From NCBI GenBank assembly GCA_963696585.1, contig CAVOKW010000039.1, forward strand, positions 1 to 64,000: a stretch of 64,000 bases of DNA, read 5' to 3'. Source of the stretch: Parvibaculum sp963696585. GTDB lineage: Bacteria; Pseudomonadota; Alphaproteobacteria; Parvibaculales; Parvibaculaceae. Below the pieces are notes generated by a model. That model was not told the origin of the DNA. It was given only the letters and a program-made list of their open reading frames with translations, and did no database searches. How positions within the stretch are numbered: the first letter of the stretch is position 1; every line of letters starts with the position of its first letter. Positions 51,687 to 60,405 of the stretch are shown here, one piece after another. Both the position numbers and the translations under genes were made by a program.

Positions 51687-52625
51687 TCAGATTGTCTTGA
51701 GGAAGGCTTCGACATCGGCGGGCGTGCCCACCGTGACGAGTTCGACATCGCTGACAATGCGCTTGGCCATGCCGGTCAGCGCCTTGCCTGCGCCGACTTC
51801 CACAAAGCGCGTGACGCCCTCGCCCGCCATATAGAGAACGCATTCGCGCCAGCGCACCATGCCGGTGACCTGCTCGACGAGCAGATCGCGGATGGTGGCA
51901 GGATCGGCGACGCGCGAGGCGGTGACATTGGCAACCAGCGGCACGAGCGGCGTTTTCATGTCAACCTGCGCGAGGGCTTCCGCCATCTCGTCGGCGGCGG
52001 GCTGCATGAGCGCGCAATGGAACGGCGCACTGACCGGCAGCAGCATCGCCTTCTTGCCTTTGGCCTTGGCGATTTCGGCCGCACGCTCGACCGCTTCCTT
52101 CGCGCCCGAGATCACCACCTGACCGCCGCCATTATCATTGGCAGCCGTGCAGACCTGACCTTGCGCGGCTTCAGCGGCAATGGCGGCGGCATCATCAAAC
52201 TCGACACCGAGCAGCGCCGCCATGGCGCCCACGCCCACCGGCACGGCGCGCTGCATGGCCTGACCGCGCCGCTTGAGAAGGCGGGCTGTGTCGGCAAGGG
52301 TGAACGTGCCTGCGGCGGCAAGGGCTGAATATTCGCCCAGCGAGTGACCGGCAACAAAGGACGCCTTGTCGGCGAGCTTGAAGCCGCCTTCGCGCTCCAG
52401 CACGCGGATCGCGGCGAGGCTGACAGCCATCAAGGCGGGCTGGGCGTTTTCGGTGAGCGTCAGGTCTTCCTTGGGGCCTTCCCACATCAGTTTTGTGAGC
52501 TTCTGGCCAAGGGCCTCGTCGATCTCCTCAAAGACTTCACGGGCGCTGGCGAAGTTTTCGGCCAGTTCCTTGCCCATGCCAACGGCCTGGGAGCCTTGTC
52601 CCGGAAAAGTGAACGCTATCGTCAT
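51687..52625 (-). CDS. fabD: Malonyl-CoA--ACP transacylase
   Basis: 312 residues from ATG 52625 (MTIAFTFPGQGSQAVGMG). Transfers malonyl from CoA to ACP. Active-site Ser95 in AGHSLGEYSAL and His in APFHCALM. The upstream extension of the frame is not conserved in character. First gene of the fab cluster, 21 bases before fabG, and divergent from rpsF across 355 bases. Confidence 0.98.
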   Translation of the reverse strand: MTIAFTFPGQGSQAVGMGKELAENFASAREVFEEIDEALGQKLTKLMWEGPKEDLTLTENAQPALMAVSLAAIRVLEREGGFKLADKASFVAGHSLGEYSALAAAGTFTLADTARLLKRRGQAMQRAVPVGVGAMAALLGVEFDDAAAIAAEAAQGQVCTAANDNGGGQVVISGAKEAVERAAEIAKAKGKKAMLLPVSAPFHCALMQPAADEMAEALAQVDMKTPLVPLVANVTASRVADPATIRDLLVEQVTGMVRWRECVLYMAGEGVTRFVEVGAGKALTGMAKRIVSDVELVTVGTPADVEAFLKTI

Positions 52626-52781
52626 GTCCGGCCCTGTCTCCTGCCCGAATATTTCGTTTCTATGTGCCTGCGCCCCAGGGAAATGCTGGGGTTTTGCCCC
52701 GACTCCCGGTATCAGGCTTGGCGCCAAGTGATAGCGGGGCGGACGGCAGAGTCAAGAAAAGGGGTTTTGGCAGCCGCCCCC

Positions 52782-52809
52782 TTGCCTTGGCGAACTTTAT
52801 GCCTATTAT
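52782..52809 (+). promoter_or_regulatory. Candidate promoter of the rpsF operon
   Basis: TTGCCT (52782-52787) and TATTAT (52804-52809) with a 16-base spacer, 171 bases before the rpsF start. It lies in the 355-base fabD-rpsF gap, the rest of which shows no gene. Confidence 0.5.
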
Positions 52810-52913
52810 GCGCCGCTTCTGGAAGGCCTTGGTTGGGGGCTGAACGGATCACCATGCTTTGCATGGCAGAAACCGATGGGTTCCGCGATCCGGTGTCTCC
52901 GCTTCTTTGGTGG

Positions 52914-52938
52914 TCCTTTCGAGCCTCAGGGCTCAAAG
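52914..52938 (+). promoter_or_regulatory. Stem-loop in the rpsF leader
   Basis: CCTTT-c-GAGCC-tcag-GGCTC-AAAGG, a 10-bp stem with one bulged C, 43 bases before the rpsF ATG. Ribosomal-protein operons of this type are often autoregulated through leader structures bound by S6:S18. The structure is seen; the role is inferred. Confidence 0.4.
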
Positions 52939-52980
52939 GGGGCTTTGCGCCAAGGCCGGATCATATAAGGAAGAGGCTCC

Positions 52981-53451
52981 ATGGCTCTTTACGAGCACGT
53001 ATTTATTGCGCGGCAAGATGTCACGCAACAGCAGGTCGAGGCACTGCTTGAGCAGTTCACGACCGTTATCAAGGAAAATGGCGGCCAGATCGGCAAGACC
53101 GAATACTGGGGTCTTCGTAACCTGACGTTCAAGGTGAAGAAGAATCGCAAAGGCCATTACACCCTCGTCAACATCGACGCGCCACATGCAGCCGTTGCCG
53201 AAATGGAACGTCTGATGGGTCTGTCGGATGATGTCATCCGCTTCATGACCGTTCGTGTTGAAGAACATGAAACCGAACCCTCCGCTGTTCTCGCCAATCG
53301 TGGCGGTGATCGTGGCGAGCGCGGTGATCGCGGTGATCGTGGCGACCGCAGCAGCCGTTTTGGCAATGATCGTGGTGGTGACCGTGGTGGTCGTTTTGGC
53401 GATCGTGGCCCGCGCCGCGAACGCGATGACACGGATGGAGATGACGCATAA
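52981..53451 (+). CDS. rpsF: 30S ribosomal protein bS6
   Basis: 156 residues. The conserved domain (ALYEHVFIARQDV to about residue 100) is followed by a Gly/Arg/Asp-rich tail of about 50 residues with repeated RGDRGDRG-type units. S6 binds S18 on the 30S platform. A GGAAGAGG box precedes the ATG. The stop overlaps the rpsR start by one base (TAATG). Confidence 0.97.
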   Translation: MALYEHVFIARQDVTQQQVEALLEQFTTVIKENGGQIGKTEYWGLRNLTFKVKKNRKGHYTLVNIDAPHAAVAEMERLMGLSDDVIRFMTVRVEEHETEPSAVLANRGGDRGERGDRGDRGDRSSRFGNDRGGDRGGRFGDRGPRRERDDTDGDDA

Positions 53452-53699
53452 TGAGCATGCAATCACAAGGTGGCGCTCGTCGTCCGTTTTTCCGCCGTCG
53501 CAAGACCTGCCCGTTCTCCGGCGCCGGTGCGCCGAAGATCGACTACAAGGATGTGAAGCTCCTGCAGCGTTACATTTCCGAGCGCGGCAAGATTGTTCCC
53601 AGCCGCATCACCGCCGTATCGGCCAAGAAGCAGCGTGAACTTGCCCGCGCCATCAAGCGTGCTCGTTTCCTCGCCCTTCTGCCCTACGTCATCAGCTAA
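53451..53699 (+). CDS. rpsR: 30S ribosomal protein bS18
   Basis: 82 residues, basic. Contains CPFSGAGAPKIDYKDVKLLQRYISERGKIVPSRIT and the RELARAIKRARFLALLPY end, all typical. It pairs with S6. Start overlaps the rpsF stop by one base. Confidence 0.98.
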   Translation: MSMQSQGGARRPFFRRRKTCPFSGAGAPKIDYKDVKLLQRYISERGKIVPSRITAVSAKKQRELARAIKRARFLALLPYVIS

Positions 53700-53724
53700 C
53701 AGATCCGGATAAGGAGAGAGACTC

Positions 53725-54312
53725 ATGCAAGTCGTACTTCTGGAGCGGGTCGAAAAGCTCGGCCAAATGGGCGATGTCGTCAAAGTCAAAGACGGCTTTG
53801 CGCGCAACTTCCTGTTGCCCCGCAAAAAGGCGCTTCGCGCTACCAAAGACAATATCGCCCGCTTCGAATCGCAGCGCGCGCAGCTTGAAGCCCGCAACCT
53901 TGAACTCAAGGCCGAAGCCGAGCAGGTTCATGCTCGCCTGAATGGCCAGGTTTTCACGGTGCTGCGTCAGGCAGGCGAAACCGGCATCCTTTACGGGTCG
54001 GTCGCCACACGTGACGTCGCCGAAGCCGCCACGGCGGGTGGCTTCAGCCTCAACCGTACTCAGGCGGTTCTCGACCGCCCGATCAAGACCATCGGTCTGC
54101 ATGCGGTTCGCATCGTTCTTCACCCGGAAGTCTCGGCAGTGATTTCGATCAATGTCGCCCGTTCGGAAGAAGAAGCCGCGCGTCAGGCTGCCGGCGAAGA
54201 CCTCACCCGTCGTCAGGATGATGAGGATGAAGTGGAAGTTGAAGAGTTCTTCGAAGACGATGAAGATGCGCCTGCCGAGGAAGCTGAAGAAGCAACCAAC
54301 GCGTCGGCCTGA
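53725..54312 (+). CDS. rplI: 50S ribosomal protein bL9
   Basis: 195 residues. N-terminal domain starts MQVVLLERVEKLGQMGDVVKVKDGFARNFLLPRKKA, followed by a long helix and the C-terminal domain. An acidic tail of about 30 residues (DEDEVEVEEFF...) extends it beyond the E. coli length, common in this group. Third gene of rpsF-rpsR-rplI and followed by a terminator. Confidence 0.98.
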   Translation: MQVVLLERVEKLGQMGDVVKVKDGFARNFLLPRKKALRATKDNIARFESQRAQLEARNLELKAEAEQVHARLNGQVFTVLRQAGETGILYGSVATRDVAEAATAGGFSLNRTQAVLDRPIKTIGLHAVRIVLHPEVSAVISINVARSEEEAARQAAGEDLTRRQDDEDEVEVEEFFEDDEDAPAEEAEEATNASA

Positions 54313-54333
54313 TCGATTTCAAGACCGCTGCTT

Positions 54334-54364
54334 AAACGCCGCCCTTCGGGGCGGCGTTTCTGTT
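54334..54364 (+). terminator. Intrinsic terminator of the rpsF-rpsR-rplI operon
   Basis: AAACGCCGCCC-TTCG-GGGCGGCGTTT, 11-bp stem with a stable UUCG loop (54334-54359), followed by CTGTTTG, 21 bases after the rplI stop. Confidence 0.88.
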
Positions 54365-54434
54365 TGTGCGCGGGCCTGATTGCATCACCTCGCATTACCC
54401 GCCACACTTGCCCCCCACGCGGAGGAGATGCGCA

Positions 54435-55427
54435 TTGCCCATTCGCCTTTTTGAGGTTGTCGCCAAGTCTGGCCATGCCGACACGCTGCAAGCGATAGCA
54501 GATCAGTTCCATGCGCTTGACTGCCGGATTGCGCCGCCTGATGAAGCGGGCAATCAATCGGTTCGCATTCTTGCTCATCCCGACAATCAGCAGGATCTCG
54601 TGGACCATGTGCAAAAGGCGCTTGGGGCAGAGCCGGGATGGCGCATCATCATTTTGCCCGTGGAAGCGGTCATCCCTGATCCCGAACCAAAACCAGGCGG
54701 TACCGACGATAAAAACAAGCCGTCCACAGCAACGCTGCGCGAACAGCTTTATGTTGAAATATCGCGGGGCGCTCGGGCCGACCGTACTTTTATCTGGCTC
54801 GTGGTGCTCTCCACCATTGTCGCCGCCATTGGCCTATTCAATGACAATGTGGCGGTCATCATCGCCGCCATGGTGATCGCTCCCCTGCTCGGCCCCAATC
54901 TGGCGCTCGCCTTCGGCTCGGCACTGGGTGATCGAGACCTGATTTTTCAAGCGGCGCGAACCAATGCCATCGGGCTTGGACTGGCCATCGGGGGATCGGC
55001 GCTGGCGGGCCTCCTGATGCAAAAAACCTATGCCGGGCCGGAACTCATGGCGCGCACGGAACTTGGTTTTGACAGCGTCATCCTCGCCCTTGCCGCCGGT
55101 GCAGCTGGCGCCATTTCACTGACCACAAATGTCTCCAGCGCTGTCGTGGGGGTGATGGTGGCGGTGGCTTTGATGCCGCCAACCGTGACCTTCGGCTATA
55201 TGCTCGGATCATCGCGACCGGGTCTTGCGATTGCCGCTGGCACGCTTCTCGCCGTCAACATCGTGTGCATTAACCTCACCGCCCAGATTGTATTTTTCAT
55301 TCGCGGGATTCGTCCGCGTGCCTGGTATGAGCAACGCGATGCCAAGCAATCGACCTATGTGAGCATGATTGTCTGGACGGTGTTGCTGATCGTTTTGCTT
55401 GGTGCGATCACACAGTTTCGACATTAA
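54435..55427 (+). CDS. DUF389 family membrane protein
   Basis: 330 residues from TTG 54435, which has GGAGGAG 7 bases upstream. A soluble N-terminal part of about 100 residues is followed by a DUF389 membrane domain with about six helices (TFIWLVVLSTIVAAIGLFND, VAVIIAAMVIAPLLGPNLALAFG, GVMVAVALMPP, LLAVNIVCINLTAQIVFF and so on). Function unknown; the family is widespread in bacteria. No operon partner is evident. Confidence 0.88.
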   Translation: MPIRLFEVVAKSGHADTLQAIADQFHALDCRIAPPDEAGNQSVRILAHPDNQQDLVDHVQKALGAEPGWRIIILPVEAVIPDPEPKPGGTDDKNKPSTATLREQLYVEISRGARADRTFIWLVVLSTIVAAIGLFNDNVAVIIAAMVIAPLLGPNLALAFGSALGDRDLIFQAARTNAIGLGLAIGGSALAGLLMQKTYAGPELMARTELGFDSVILALAAGAAGAISLTTNVSSAVVGVMVAVALMPPTVTFGYMLGSSRPGLAIAAGTLLAVNIVCINLTAQIVFFIRGIRPRAWYEQRDAKQSTYVSMIVWTVLLIVLLGAITQFRH

Positions 55428-55546
55428 TGTGAGACCAAACCTGACAGTTGCGCCTTGCGCAAGACTGCGATTTTGTCTTTGAATAGAGCCGTCCAAATTG
55501 GTTCGGTCATTTGGATGTGCCGGCCCTTTCCAGGGAGTGCGACGCC

Positions 55547-56791
55547 ATGCTGTTTCGTTTTTTAATGCGACAGATCGTTGATACAGGGTCACTCACCATT
55601 GTGGGCGCCAATGGCCGTATCGATGTGCTGGGCGATGGGACGGGCATGCCCGTGACGGTGCGGATGCTGGATCGCAAGGTCGCCACCGGAATGGCGCTCA
55701 ATCCTTATCTGAAACTTGGTGAGGCCTATATGGATGGCCGCATCGCCATTGATCCACCCGCAACGGTCTATGATCTCGTTGACCTTCTGACACGCAATAC
55801 CGGTCAGGATTATCCGACCCTGATGTTTCGGGCTTATGGGACGCTGCGCCGCCTGAAGCGCCGCATTGATCAGCACAACCCCATTGGCAAGGCGCAGAAA
55901 AATGTCGCGCATCATTATGACATTGAAGGTGCGATTTACGATCTCTTCCTTGATGAAGACAAACAATATTCCTGCGCCTATTTCGCCCGCCCCGATATGA
56001 CGCTTGAAGAAGCGCAAATCGCCAAGAAACGTCACATCGCGGCCAAGCTCGATATCAAGCCCGGCATGAAGGTGCTGGATATTGGCTGCGGCTGGGGCGG
56101 CATGGCGCTGACACTGGCGGAGGAGACGGGTGCGCAGGTTGTCGGCGTGACATTGAGTGAAGCCCAGCACAAGATCGCAACGAAGCGCGCCAAGGATCGC
56201 GGCCTTTCCGATCGGGTCAGGTTCCATCTCAAGGATTATCGTCTGCTTGATGAAACCTTCGACCGCATCGTATCGGTTGGCATGTTCGAGCATGTCGGCG
56301 TCGGTCATTACAAGGAATATTTCGATGGTGTGCGCCGTCTGCTGACGAAGGACGGCGTCGCGCTCATTCACACGATCGGGCGGCTTGACGGGCCGGGCGC
56401 GACCAATCCCTGGATCGCGAAATATATTTTTCCCGGTGGCTATATTCCCGCCTTCAGCGAAGTCGCCAGGGTTGTTGAATATAGCGGCCTCTTCATGACC
56501 GATCTGGAGATATTGCGGCTGCATTATGCCGAAACGCTGCGCGAATGGCGCAGGCGTTTCATGGCGCGGCGGGCTGAAGCGGTTTCACTCTTTGATGAAC
56601 GCTTTGCGCGCATGTGGGAGTTTTATCTCAGCGGTTCCGAAACATCCTTCCGCAATGAAGGCTTCGTCGTCTTCCAGTTGCAGCTGAGCCGCAAGATCGA
56701 CAATCTGCCGCTCACCCGCGATTACATGATCGAGCGTGAGCGGCATCTGGCGGCGACGCATTCCGGGCGTCGCTTGATGGCGGGTGACTGA
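55547..56791 (+). CDS. cfa: Cyclopropane-fatty-acyl-phospholipid synthase
   Basis: 414 residues from ATG 55547 (AGGGAG upstream). An N-terminal lipid-contact region (about 1-110) is followed by a SAM-dependent methyltransferase domain: VLDIGCGWGGMALTLAEE (SAM loop), VGMFEHVGVGHYKEYF and a C-terminal GYIPAFSEVARVVE. It adds a methylene bridge to unsaturated acyl chains in membrane lipids. Its stop touches the stop of the convergent doxX-like gene (TGA and TCA back to back). Confidence 0.94.
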   Translation: MLFRFLMRQIVDTGSLTIVGANGRIDVLGDGTGMPVTVRMLDRKVATGMALNPYLKLGEAYMDGRIAIDPPATVYDLVDLLTRNTGQDYPTLMFRAYGTLRRLKRRIDQHNPIGKAQKNVAHHYDIEGAIYDLFLDEDKQYSCAYFARPDMTLEEAQIAKKRHIAAKLDIKPGMKVLDIGCGWGGMALTLAEETGAQVVGVTLSEAQHKIATKRAKDRGLSDRVRFHLKDYRLLDETFDRIVSVGMFEHVGVGHYKEYFDGVRRLLTKDGVALIHTIGRLDGPGATNPWIAKYIFPGGYIPAFSEVARVVEYSGLFMTDLEILRLHYAETLREWRRRFMARRAEAVSLFDERFARMWEFYLSGSETSFRNEGFVVFQLQLSRKIDNLPLTRDYMIERERHLAATHSGRRLMAGD

Positions 56792-57181
56792 TCAGACGCC
56801 GCGGCGCGCATCAAGGCTGAAGGCGCCTGCCCCAAAAGCATAGATCTGCAAGAGACCGCCTATGATGGCGAGGTTCTTGAGGAACATGATCATCTGTATC
56901 TGATCGGCGAAATTGCTGTGAAAGATCAGCGCCGCGACGATGGTGAAGGCAGCAAGCGCCAGCGCCGCCCATCTTGTCTGATAGCCGATGAGCAACAGCA
57001 ATCCGCCGCCAAGCTCCACGGCGAGCGCACCCGCATAGGCCAGGACAGGAAATGGCAGTCCGGCAGAGGCGATATAGCCCATGGTGCCGTCAGGTGTCGC
57101 CACCTTGTCTGCGCCCGCGATGATGAAAAGGATGCTGATGAGTATGCGCCCGACAAATGGCGCGTATTTTGAGCCGATCAT
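56792..57181 (-). CDS. DoxX family membrane protein
   Basis: 129 residues from ATG 57181 (GGGAGAG ahead). Four membrane segments, with the GRILISILFIIAGADKVATPDG opening and FPVLAYAGALAVELGGGLLLLIG typical of DoxX. Such proteins take part in redox-related membrane complexes in some bacteria, but the role here is unknown. A strong hairpin lies just upstream of its Shine-Dalgarno site. Confidence 0.88.
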   Translation of the reverse strand: MIGSKYAPFVGRILISILFIIAGADKVATPDGTMGYIASAGLPFPVLAYAGALAVELGGGLLLLIGYQTRWAALALAAFTIVAALIFHSNFADQIQMIMFLKNLAIIGGLLQIYAFGAGAFSLDARRGV

Positions 57182-57200
57182 TTGTTCTTTCTCTCCCAAA

Positions 57201-57228
57201 CCGGCACGCCCCCCAGCGGGCGTGCCGG
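57201..57228 (-). promoter_or_regulatory. Hairpin in the 5' leader of the DoxX-like gene
   Basis: CCGGCACGCCC-N6-GGGCGTGCCGG, a perfect 11-bp stem. On the minus strand it ends just before the GGGAGAG Shine-Dalgarno site, about 20 bases before the ATG. It could be an RNA control element or the tail of an upstream transcript. It has no T-run in either direction. Confidence 0.6.
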
Positions 57229-57412
57229 GATGAGAATAGACTTGTTCCTCAGAAAACGACTATTGGCATAATTCAGATCAGACTGTTGACCATATGAAAC
57301 AATGACCTGATGCCTTGGCCGACAGTCAGGCGGCCCATGATCCGGAACGACTCAGTCTAGAATGGCCCGCAGCCCGTGTGGTGTCGCTTCGGCGGCAGGG
57401 ATTTTGTCCCCG

Positions 57413-57421
57413 TTATCCACA
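57413..57421 (+). promoter_or_regulatory. Consensus DnaA box upstream of dnaB
   Basis: TTATCCACA matches the DnaA-box consensus exactly, 84 bases before the dnaB ATG. Two GACTC sites (GANTC, the CcrM methylation site in this class) flank it at 57349-57353 and 57471-57475. The rest of the 324-base gap 57182-57505 shows only the hairpin at 57201-57228. Confidence 0.55.
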
Positions 57422-57505
57422 GGCTTGTAAAACTTCGCTGTTGATAGTCCGCGCAAGGGGCCATTTCGTGGACTCGCGCATGATTTGGTGTCGTAGAAGG
57501 ATCAG

Positions 57506-58999
57506 ATGGAAAACGCCTCATCTGCCTATCAGATTGCCGATCACGACGATGCCCCGGGCTATCGCGTGTTGCCGCATAATATCGAAGCCGAACAGGCCTT
57601 GATCGGCGTCATGCTGATCAATAACGAAGCCTATGACCGGATTGCGAGCTTTCTCGAACCGCGCCACTTCTTCGATCCGCTGCATGGCCGTATCTATGAA
57701 GCCGCCGCCAAGCTGATCACGACGGGCCATCTTGCTTCGCCTGTGACGCTGAAAAACTATTTCGAGCGCGACGAGGCGCTGGCCGAAATCGGCGGGCCGC
57801 AATATCTCGCGCGGCTTGCCGGTGCCGCCACCACGATCATCAATGTCGATGAATATGCGCGCATGATCTATGATCTGGCGACGCGGCGCGACCTGATTAC
57901 GGTGGGTACGGACATTCACAATCGTGCCTATGATGCACCGATTGACGATACACCTGCGCAGCAAATCCTCGATGCCGAACAGGCGCTTTATCAGCTTGCC
58001 GAGAGCGGCAAATATGAAGGCGGGTTCCAGAACTTTCATGAGGCGCTGAAGGTTGCCATCGACATGGCGGCTGCCGCTTATGAGCGCGATGGCGGCCTCT
58101 CGGGCATTTCATCGGGCCTGCGCGATCTTGATTCACGGCTTGGGGGCTTGCAGCCATCCGATCTCATCATTCTGGCCGGTCGCCCGTCGATGGGCAAAAC
58201 GGCGCTGGCCACCAACATCGCTTTCAATGCGGCCAAGGCCTACAAGGCCGAACACCATCCCGATGGCAGCGTGAAAGTGCTCGACGGGGCGATTGTCGGT
58301 TTCTTCTCGCTCGAAATGTCGGCTGAACAGCTCGCCACACGTCTGCTCGCCGAACAATCCGGCGTGCCATCCGAACGCATTCGTCGCGGCAAGATCGCGG
58401 AAGAAGAGTTTCATCAGCTCGTGGAAGCCTCGCGCGAATTGCAGTCCGTTCCGCTTTATATCGATGATACGGGTGGCCTGACCATCGCCACACTGGCTGC
58501 GCGGGCGCGCCGTCTGAAGCGGCAACGCGGCCTTGGGCTGCTCGTCATCGACTATTTGCAGCTACTCTCCGGTGGCGGCAAATATGGCGACAATCGCGTG
58601 CAGGAAGTGACGCAGATCACGACCGGTTTGAAGGCGCTGGCCAAGGAACTCAATGTGCCGATCCTGGCTTTGTCGCAGCTTTCGCGTCAGGTGGAAGCGC
58701 GCGAAGACAAGCGACCGCAACTCTCGGATTTGCGCGAATCGGGTTCGATCGAGCAGGACGCCGACGTGGTGATGTTTGTGTTCCGTGAGGAATATTATGT
58801 CTCACGCCGCGAACCGCGCGAAGGCACGCCCGAGCATCTGGCCTGGCAGGACGAAATGGGGCATGTGCACGGGCTGGCCGAGGTGATTATCGGCAAACAG
58901 CGCCATGGCCCCACTGGCACGGTGAAAATGCAATTCCAGGCCGATGTCACCCGCTTCTCGGACCTCGATCAGGCGCATATGCAGGATGCGTTTGAATAG
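57506..58999 (+). CDS. dnaB: Replicative DNA helicase DnaB
   Basis: 497 residues. N-terminal domain (NIEAEQALIGVMLINNEAYDRI...) and RecA-like C-terminal helicase domain with Walker A AGRPSMGKTALA (about 223-234), FFSLEMSAEQLATRLL, VIDYLQLLSG and LSQLSRQVEAREDKRPQLSDLRESGSIEQDAD. It unwinds DNA at the fork. There is a slightly long insert around residue 250 (AYKAEHHPDGSVKVLDG), typical of alphaproteobacterial DnaB. It is possibly controlled by DnaA through the box upstream. Confidence 0.97.
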   Translation: MENASSAYQIADHDDAPGYRVLPHNIEAEQALIGVMLINNEAYDRIASFLEPRHFFDPLHGRIYEAAAKLITTGHLASPVTLKNYFERDEALAEIGGPQYLARLAGAATTIINVDEYARMIYDLATRRDLITVGTDIHNRAYDAPIDDTPAQQILDAEQALYQLAESGKYEGGFQNFHEALKVAIDMAAAAYERDGGLSGISSGLRDLDSRLGGLQPSDLIILAGRPSMGKTALATNIAFNAAKAYKAEHHPDGSVKVLDGAIVGFFSLEMSAEQLATRLLAEQSGVPSERIRRGKIAEEEFHQLVEASRELQSVPLYIDDTGGLTIATLAARARRLKRQRGLGLLVIDYLQLLSGGGKYGDNRVQEVTQITTGLKALAKELNVPILALSQLSRQVEAREDKRPQLSDLRESGSIEQDADVVMFVFREEYYVSRREPREGTPEHLAWQDEMGHVHGLAEVIIGKQRHGPTGTVKMQFQADVTRFSDLDQAHMQDAFE

Positions 59000-59193
59000 A
59001 TTTGGCGCATTGAGATATGGGCAAGAACCCCTGTCGCCGTGCTAGGCTCGGCGCTTGAGCAATGTCTCATGAGTTTGTGCTGAAGTTGGCAGATTAGCCG
59101 ACGGAAGCCTGCGTTTGTTGCCACAGGACCCGCTGCCCCGATGCCCGCCCCTTTCGCCCGCCCTGCTGCCCGCCTCGACCTGGAAATCCTGTT

Positions 59194-60405
59194 GTGAGCC
59201 TGCCTGACACCATGGCGATGGCCGCCGGGGACCATGCTGCGGAAATTGCCGCAGCCGGTGGCCTGCTGCTCATCGACCTTGATGCGCTGGCGCATAATTA
59301 TCAGCTGATCGCGTCCCGGGTGCCTGGCGCTGCAACGGCGGCCATCGTCAAGGCGAATGCCTATGGGCTGGGTATTGGCCCTGTTTCACGGCGGCTCTGG
59401 GCGGAAGGTTGCCGCCATTACTTTGTGGCTGAAGCGGCCGAGGGCCGCGACTTGCGCAAGATACTGCCGGAAGCGGTGATTTATGTCCTAAACGGCCTCT
59501 TTCCTGCCGCCGCTTCGTTTTACAGCGCTTATGGCTTGCGCCCTTGCCTTGGCAGTCTTGCCGAATTGGCTGATTGGGCGGCAGAGGCCAAACGGCTGGG
59601 CAAAGACCTGCCAGCCGCCCTGCATTTCGATACCGGGCTGACAAGGCTTGGAATCCCCGAATCCGATGCCGGGCTGATCGCCGCATCGCCAGACCTGCTC
59701 AAAGGCGTTGATATCACGCTTGTGATGAGCCATCTGGCCTGCGCCGATGAGCCGGACCATCCGATGAATGAACGCCAGCGGCTCGCCTTTGAGGCGTTGC
59801 GGGCGCAATTGCCTGATGATTTGCGCGCCAAGCCTGCGAGCCTTGCCAATTCGGGTGGCGCGTTTCTGGGCACAGCTTTCCAGTATGACCTTGTGCGACC
59901 AGGGATCGGGCTTTATGGCGGCAATCCCTTCTCGGACCGCGCCAATCCCTTCAGGCCCGTTGTGAGGGCGCAGGCGCGCGTCCTGCAAGTGCGCGCGGCG
60001 CGAGACGGCGCTGGCGTTGGCTATGGCGCGACGTATCGCGTCGCAGGGCAGCAGCGGCTGGCCATTCTCTCGGTCGGTTATGCGGATGGCTATTTCCGGT
60101 CGCTCAGTCGCCCTGCCTTGGTGTCAAATGAGACGGCACCGGGTGGCGGCGTCTTCATTGGCGGCGTTTTTGCGCCTGTCGCCGGTCGGATTTCGATGGA
60201 CATGCTGACCATAGACGTGACCCATGTGCCTGAAGGTATTATAAGACGTGGCGACCTCGCCGAGTTGATCGGACCAAATATTAACCTTGATGATGTGGGG
60301 CTAAGGGCCGGAACCATCGGCTATGAAATCCTCACCAGCCTGGGGCAGCGTTATATGCGAATCTACCAATCTGGCGGCACCATCACCCATGGAGACCGCG
60401 CATGA
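59194..60405 (+). CDS. alr: Alanine racemase
   Basis: 403 residues from GTG 59194; ATG 59212 is an alternative and neither has a strong ribosome-binding site. Interconverts L- and D-alanine for peptidoglycan. PLP-Lys53 is in VKANAYGLG, the catalytic Tyr is in GYGATYR, and the C-terminal VAGRISMDMLTIDVT and GYEILTSLG are typical. The stop overlaps the mlaE start by 4 bases. The 194-base gap after dnaB has no visible terminator. Confidence 0.96.
   Translation: MSLPDTMAMAAGDHAAEIAAAGGLLLIDLDALAHNYQLIASRVPGAATAAIVKANAYGLGIGPVSRRLWAEGCRHYFVAEAAEGRDLRKILPEAVIYVLNGLFPAAASFYSAYGLRPCLGSLAELADWAAEAKRLGKDLPAALHFDTGLTRLGIPESDAGLIAASPDLLKGVDITLVMSHLACADEPDHPMNERQRLAFEALRAQLPDDLRAKPASLANSGGAFLGTAFQYDLVRPGIGLYGGNPFSDRANPFRPVVRAQARVLQVRAARDGAGVGYGATYRVAGQQRLAILSVGYADGYFRSLSRPALVSNETAPGGGVFIGGVFAPVAGRISMDMLTIDVTHVPEGIIRRGDLAELIGPNINLDDVGLRAGTIGYEILTSLGQRYMRIYQSGGTITHGDRA

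Noticed and set aside
55448..55475. Terminator after the DUF389 gene (TTGCGC-CTT-GCGCAA)
   Set aside because: The stem is only 6 bp and the following T-run is 5 bases away from it; too weak to list.
57413..57421. Replication origin near dnaB
   Set aside because: Only one DnaA box is present, with no AT-rich unwinding stretch or cluster of boxes; a regulatory site is more likely.
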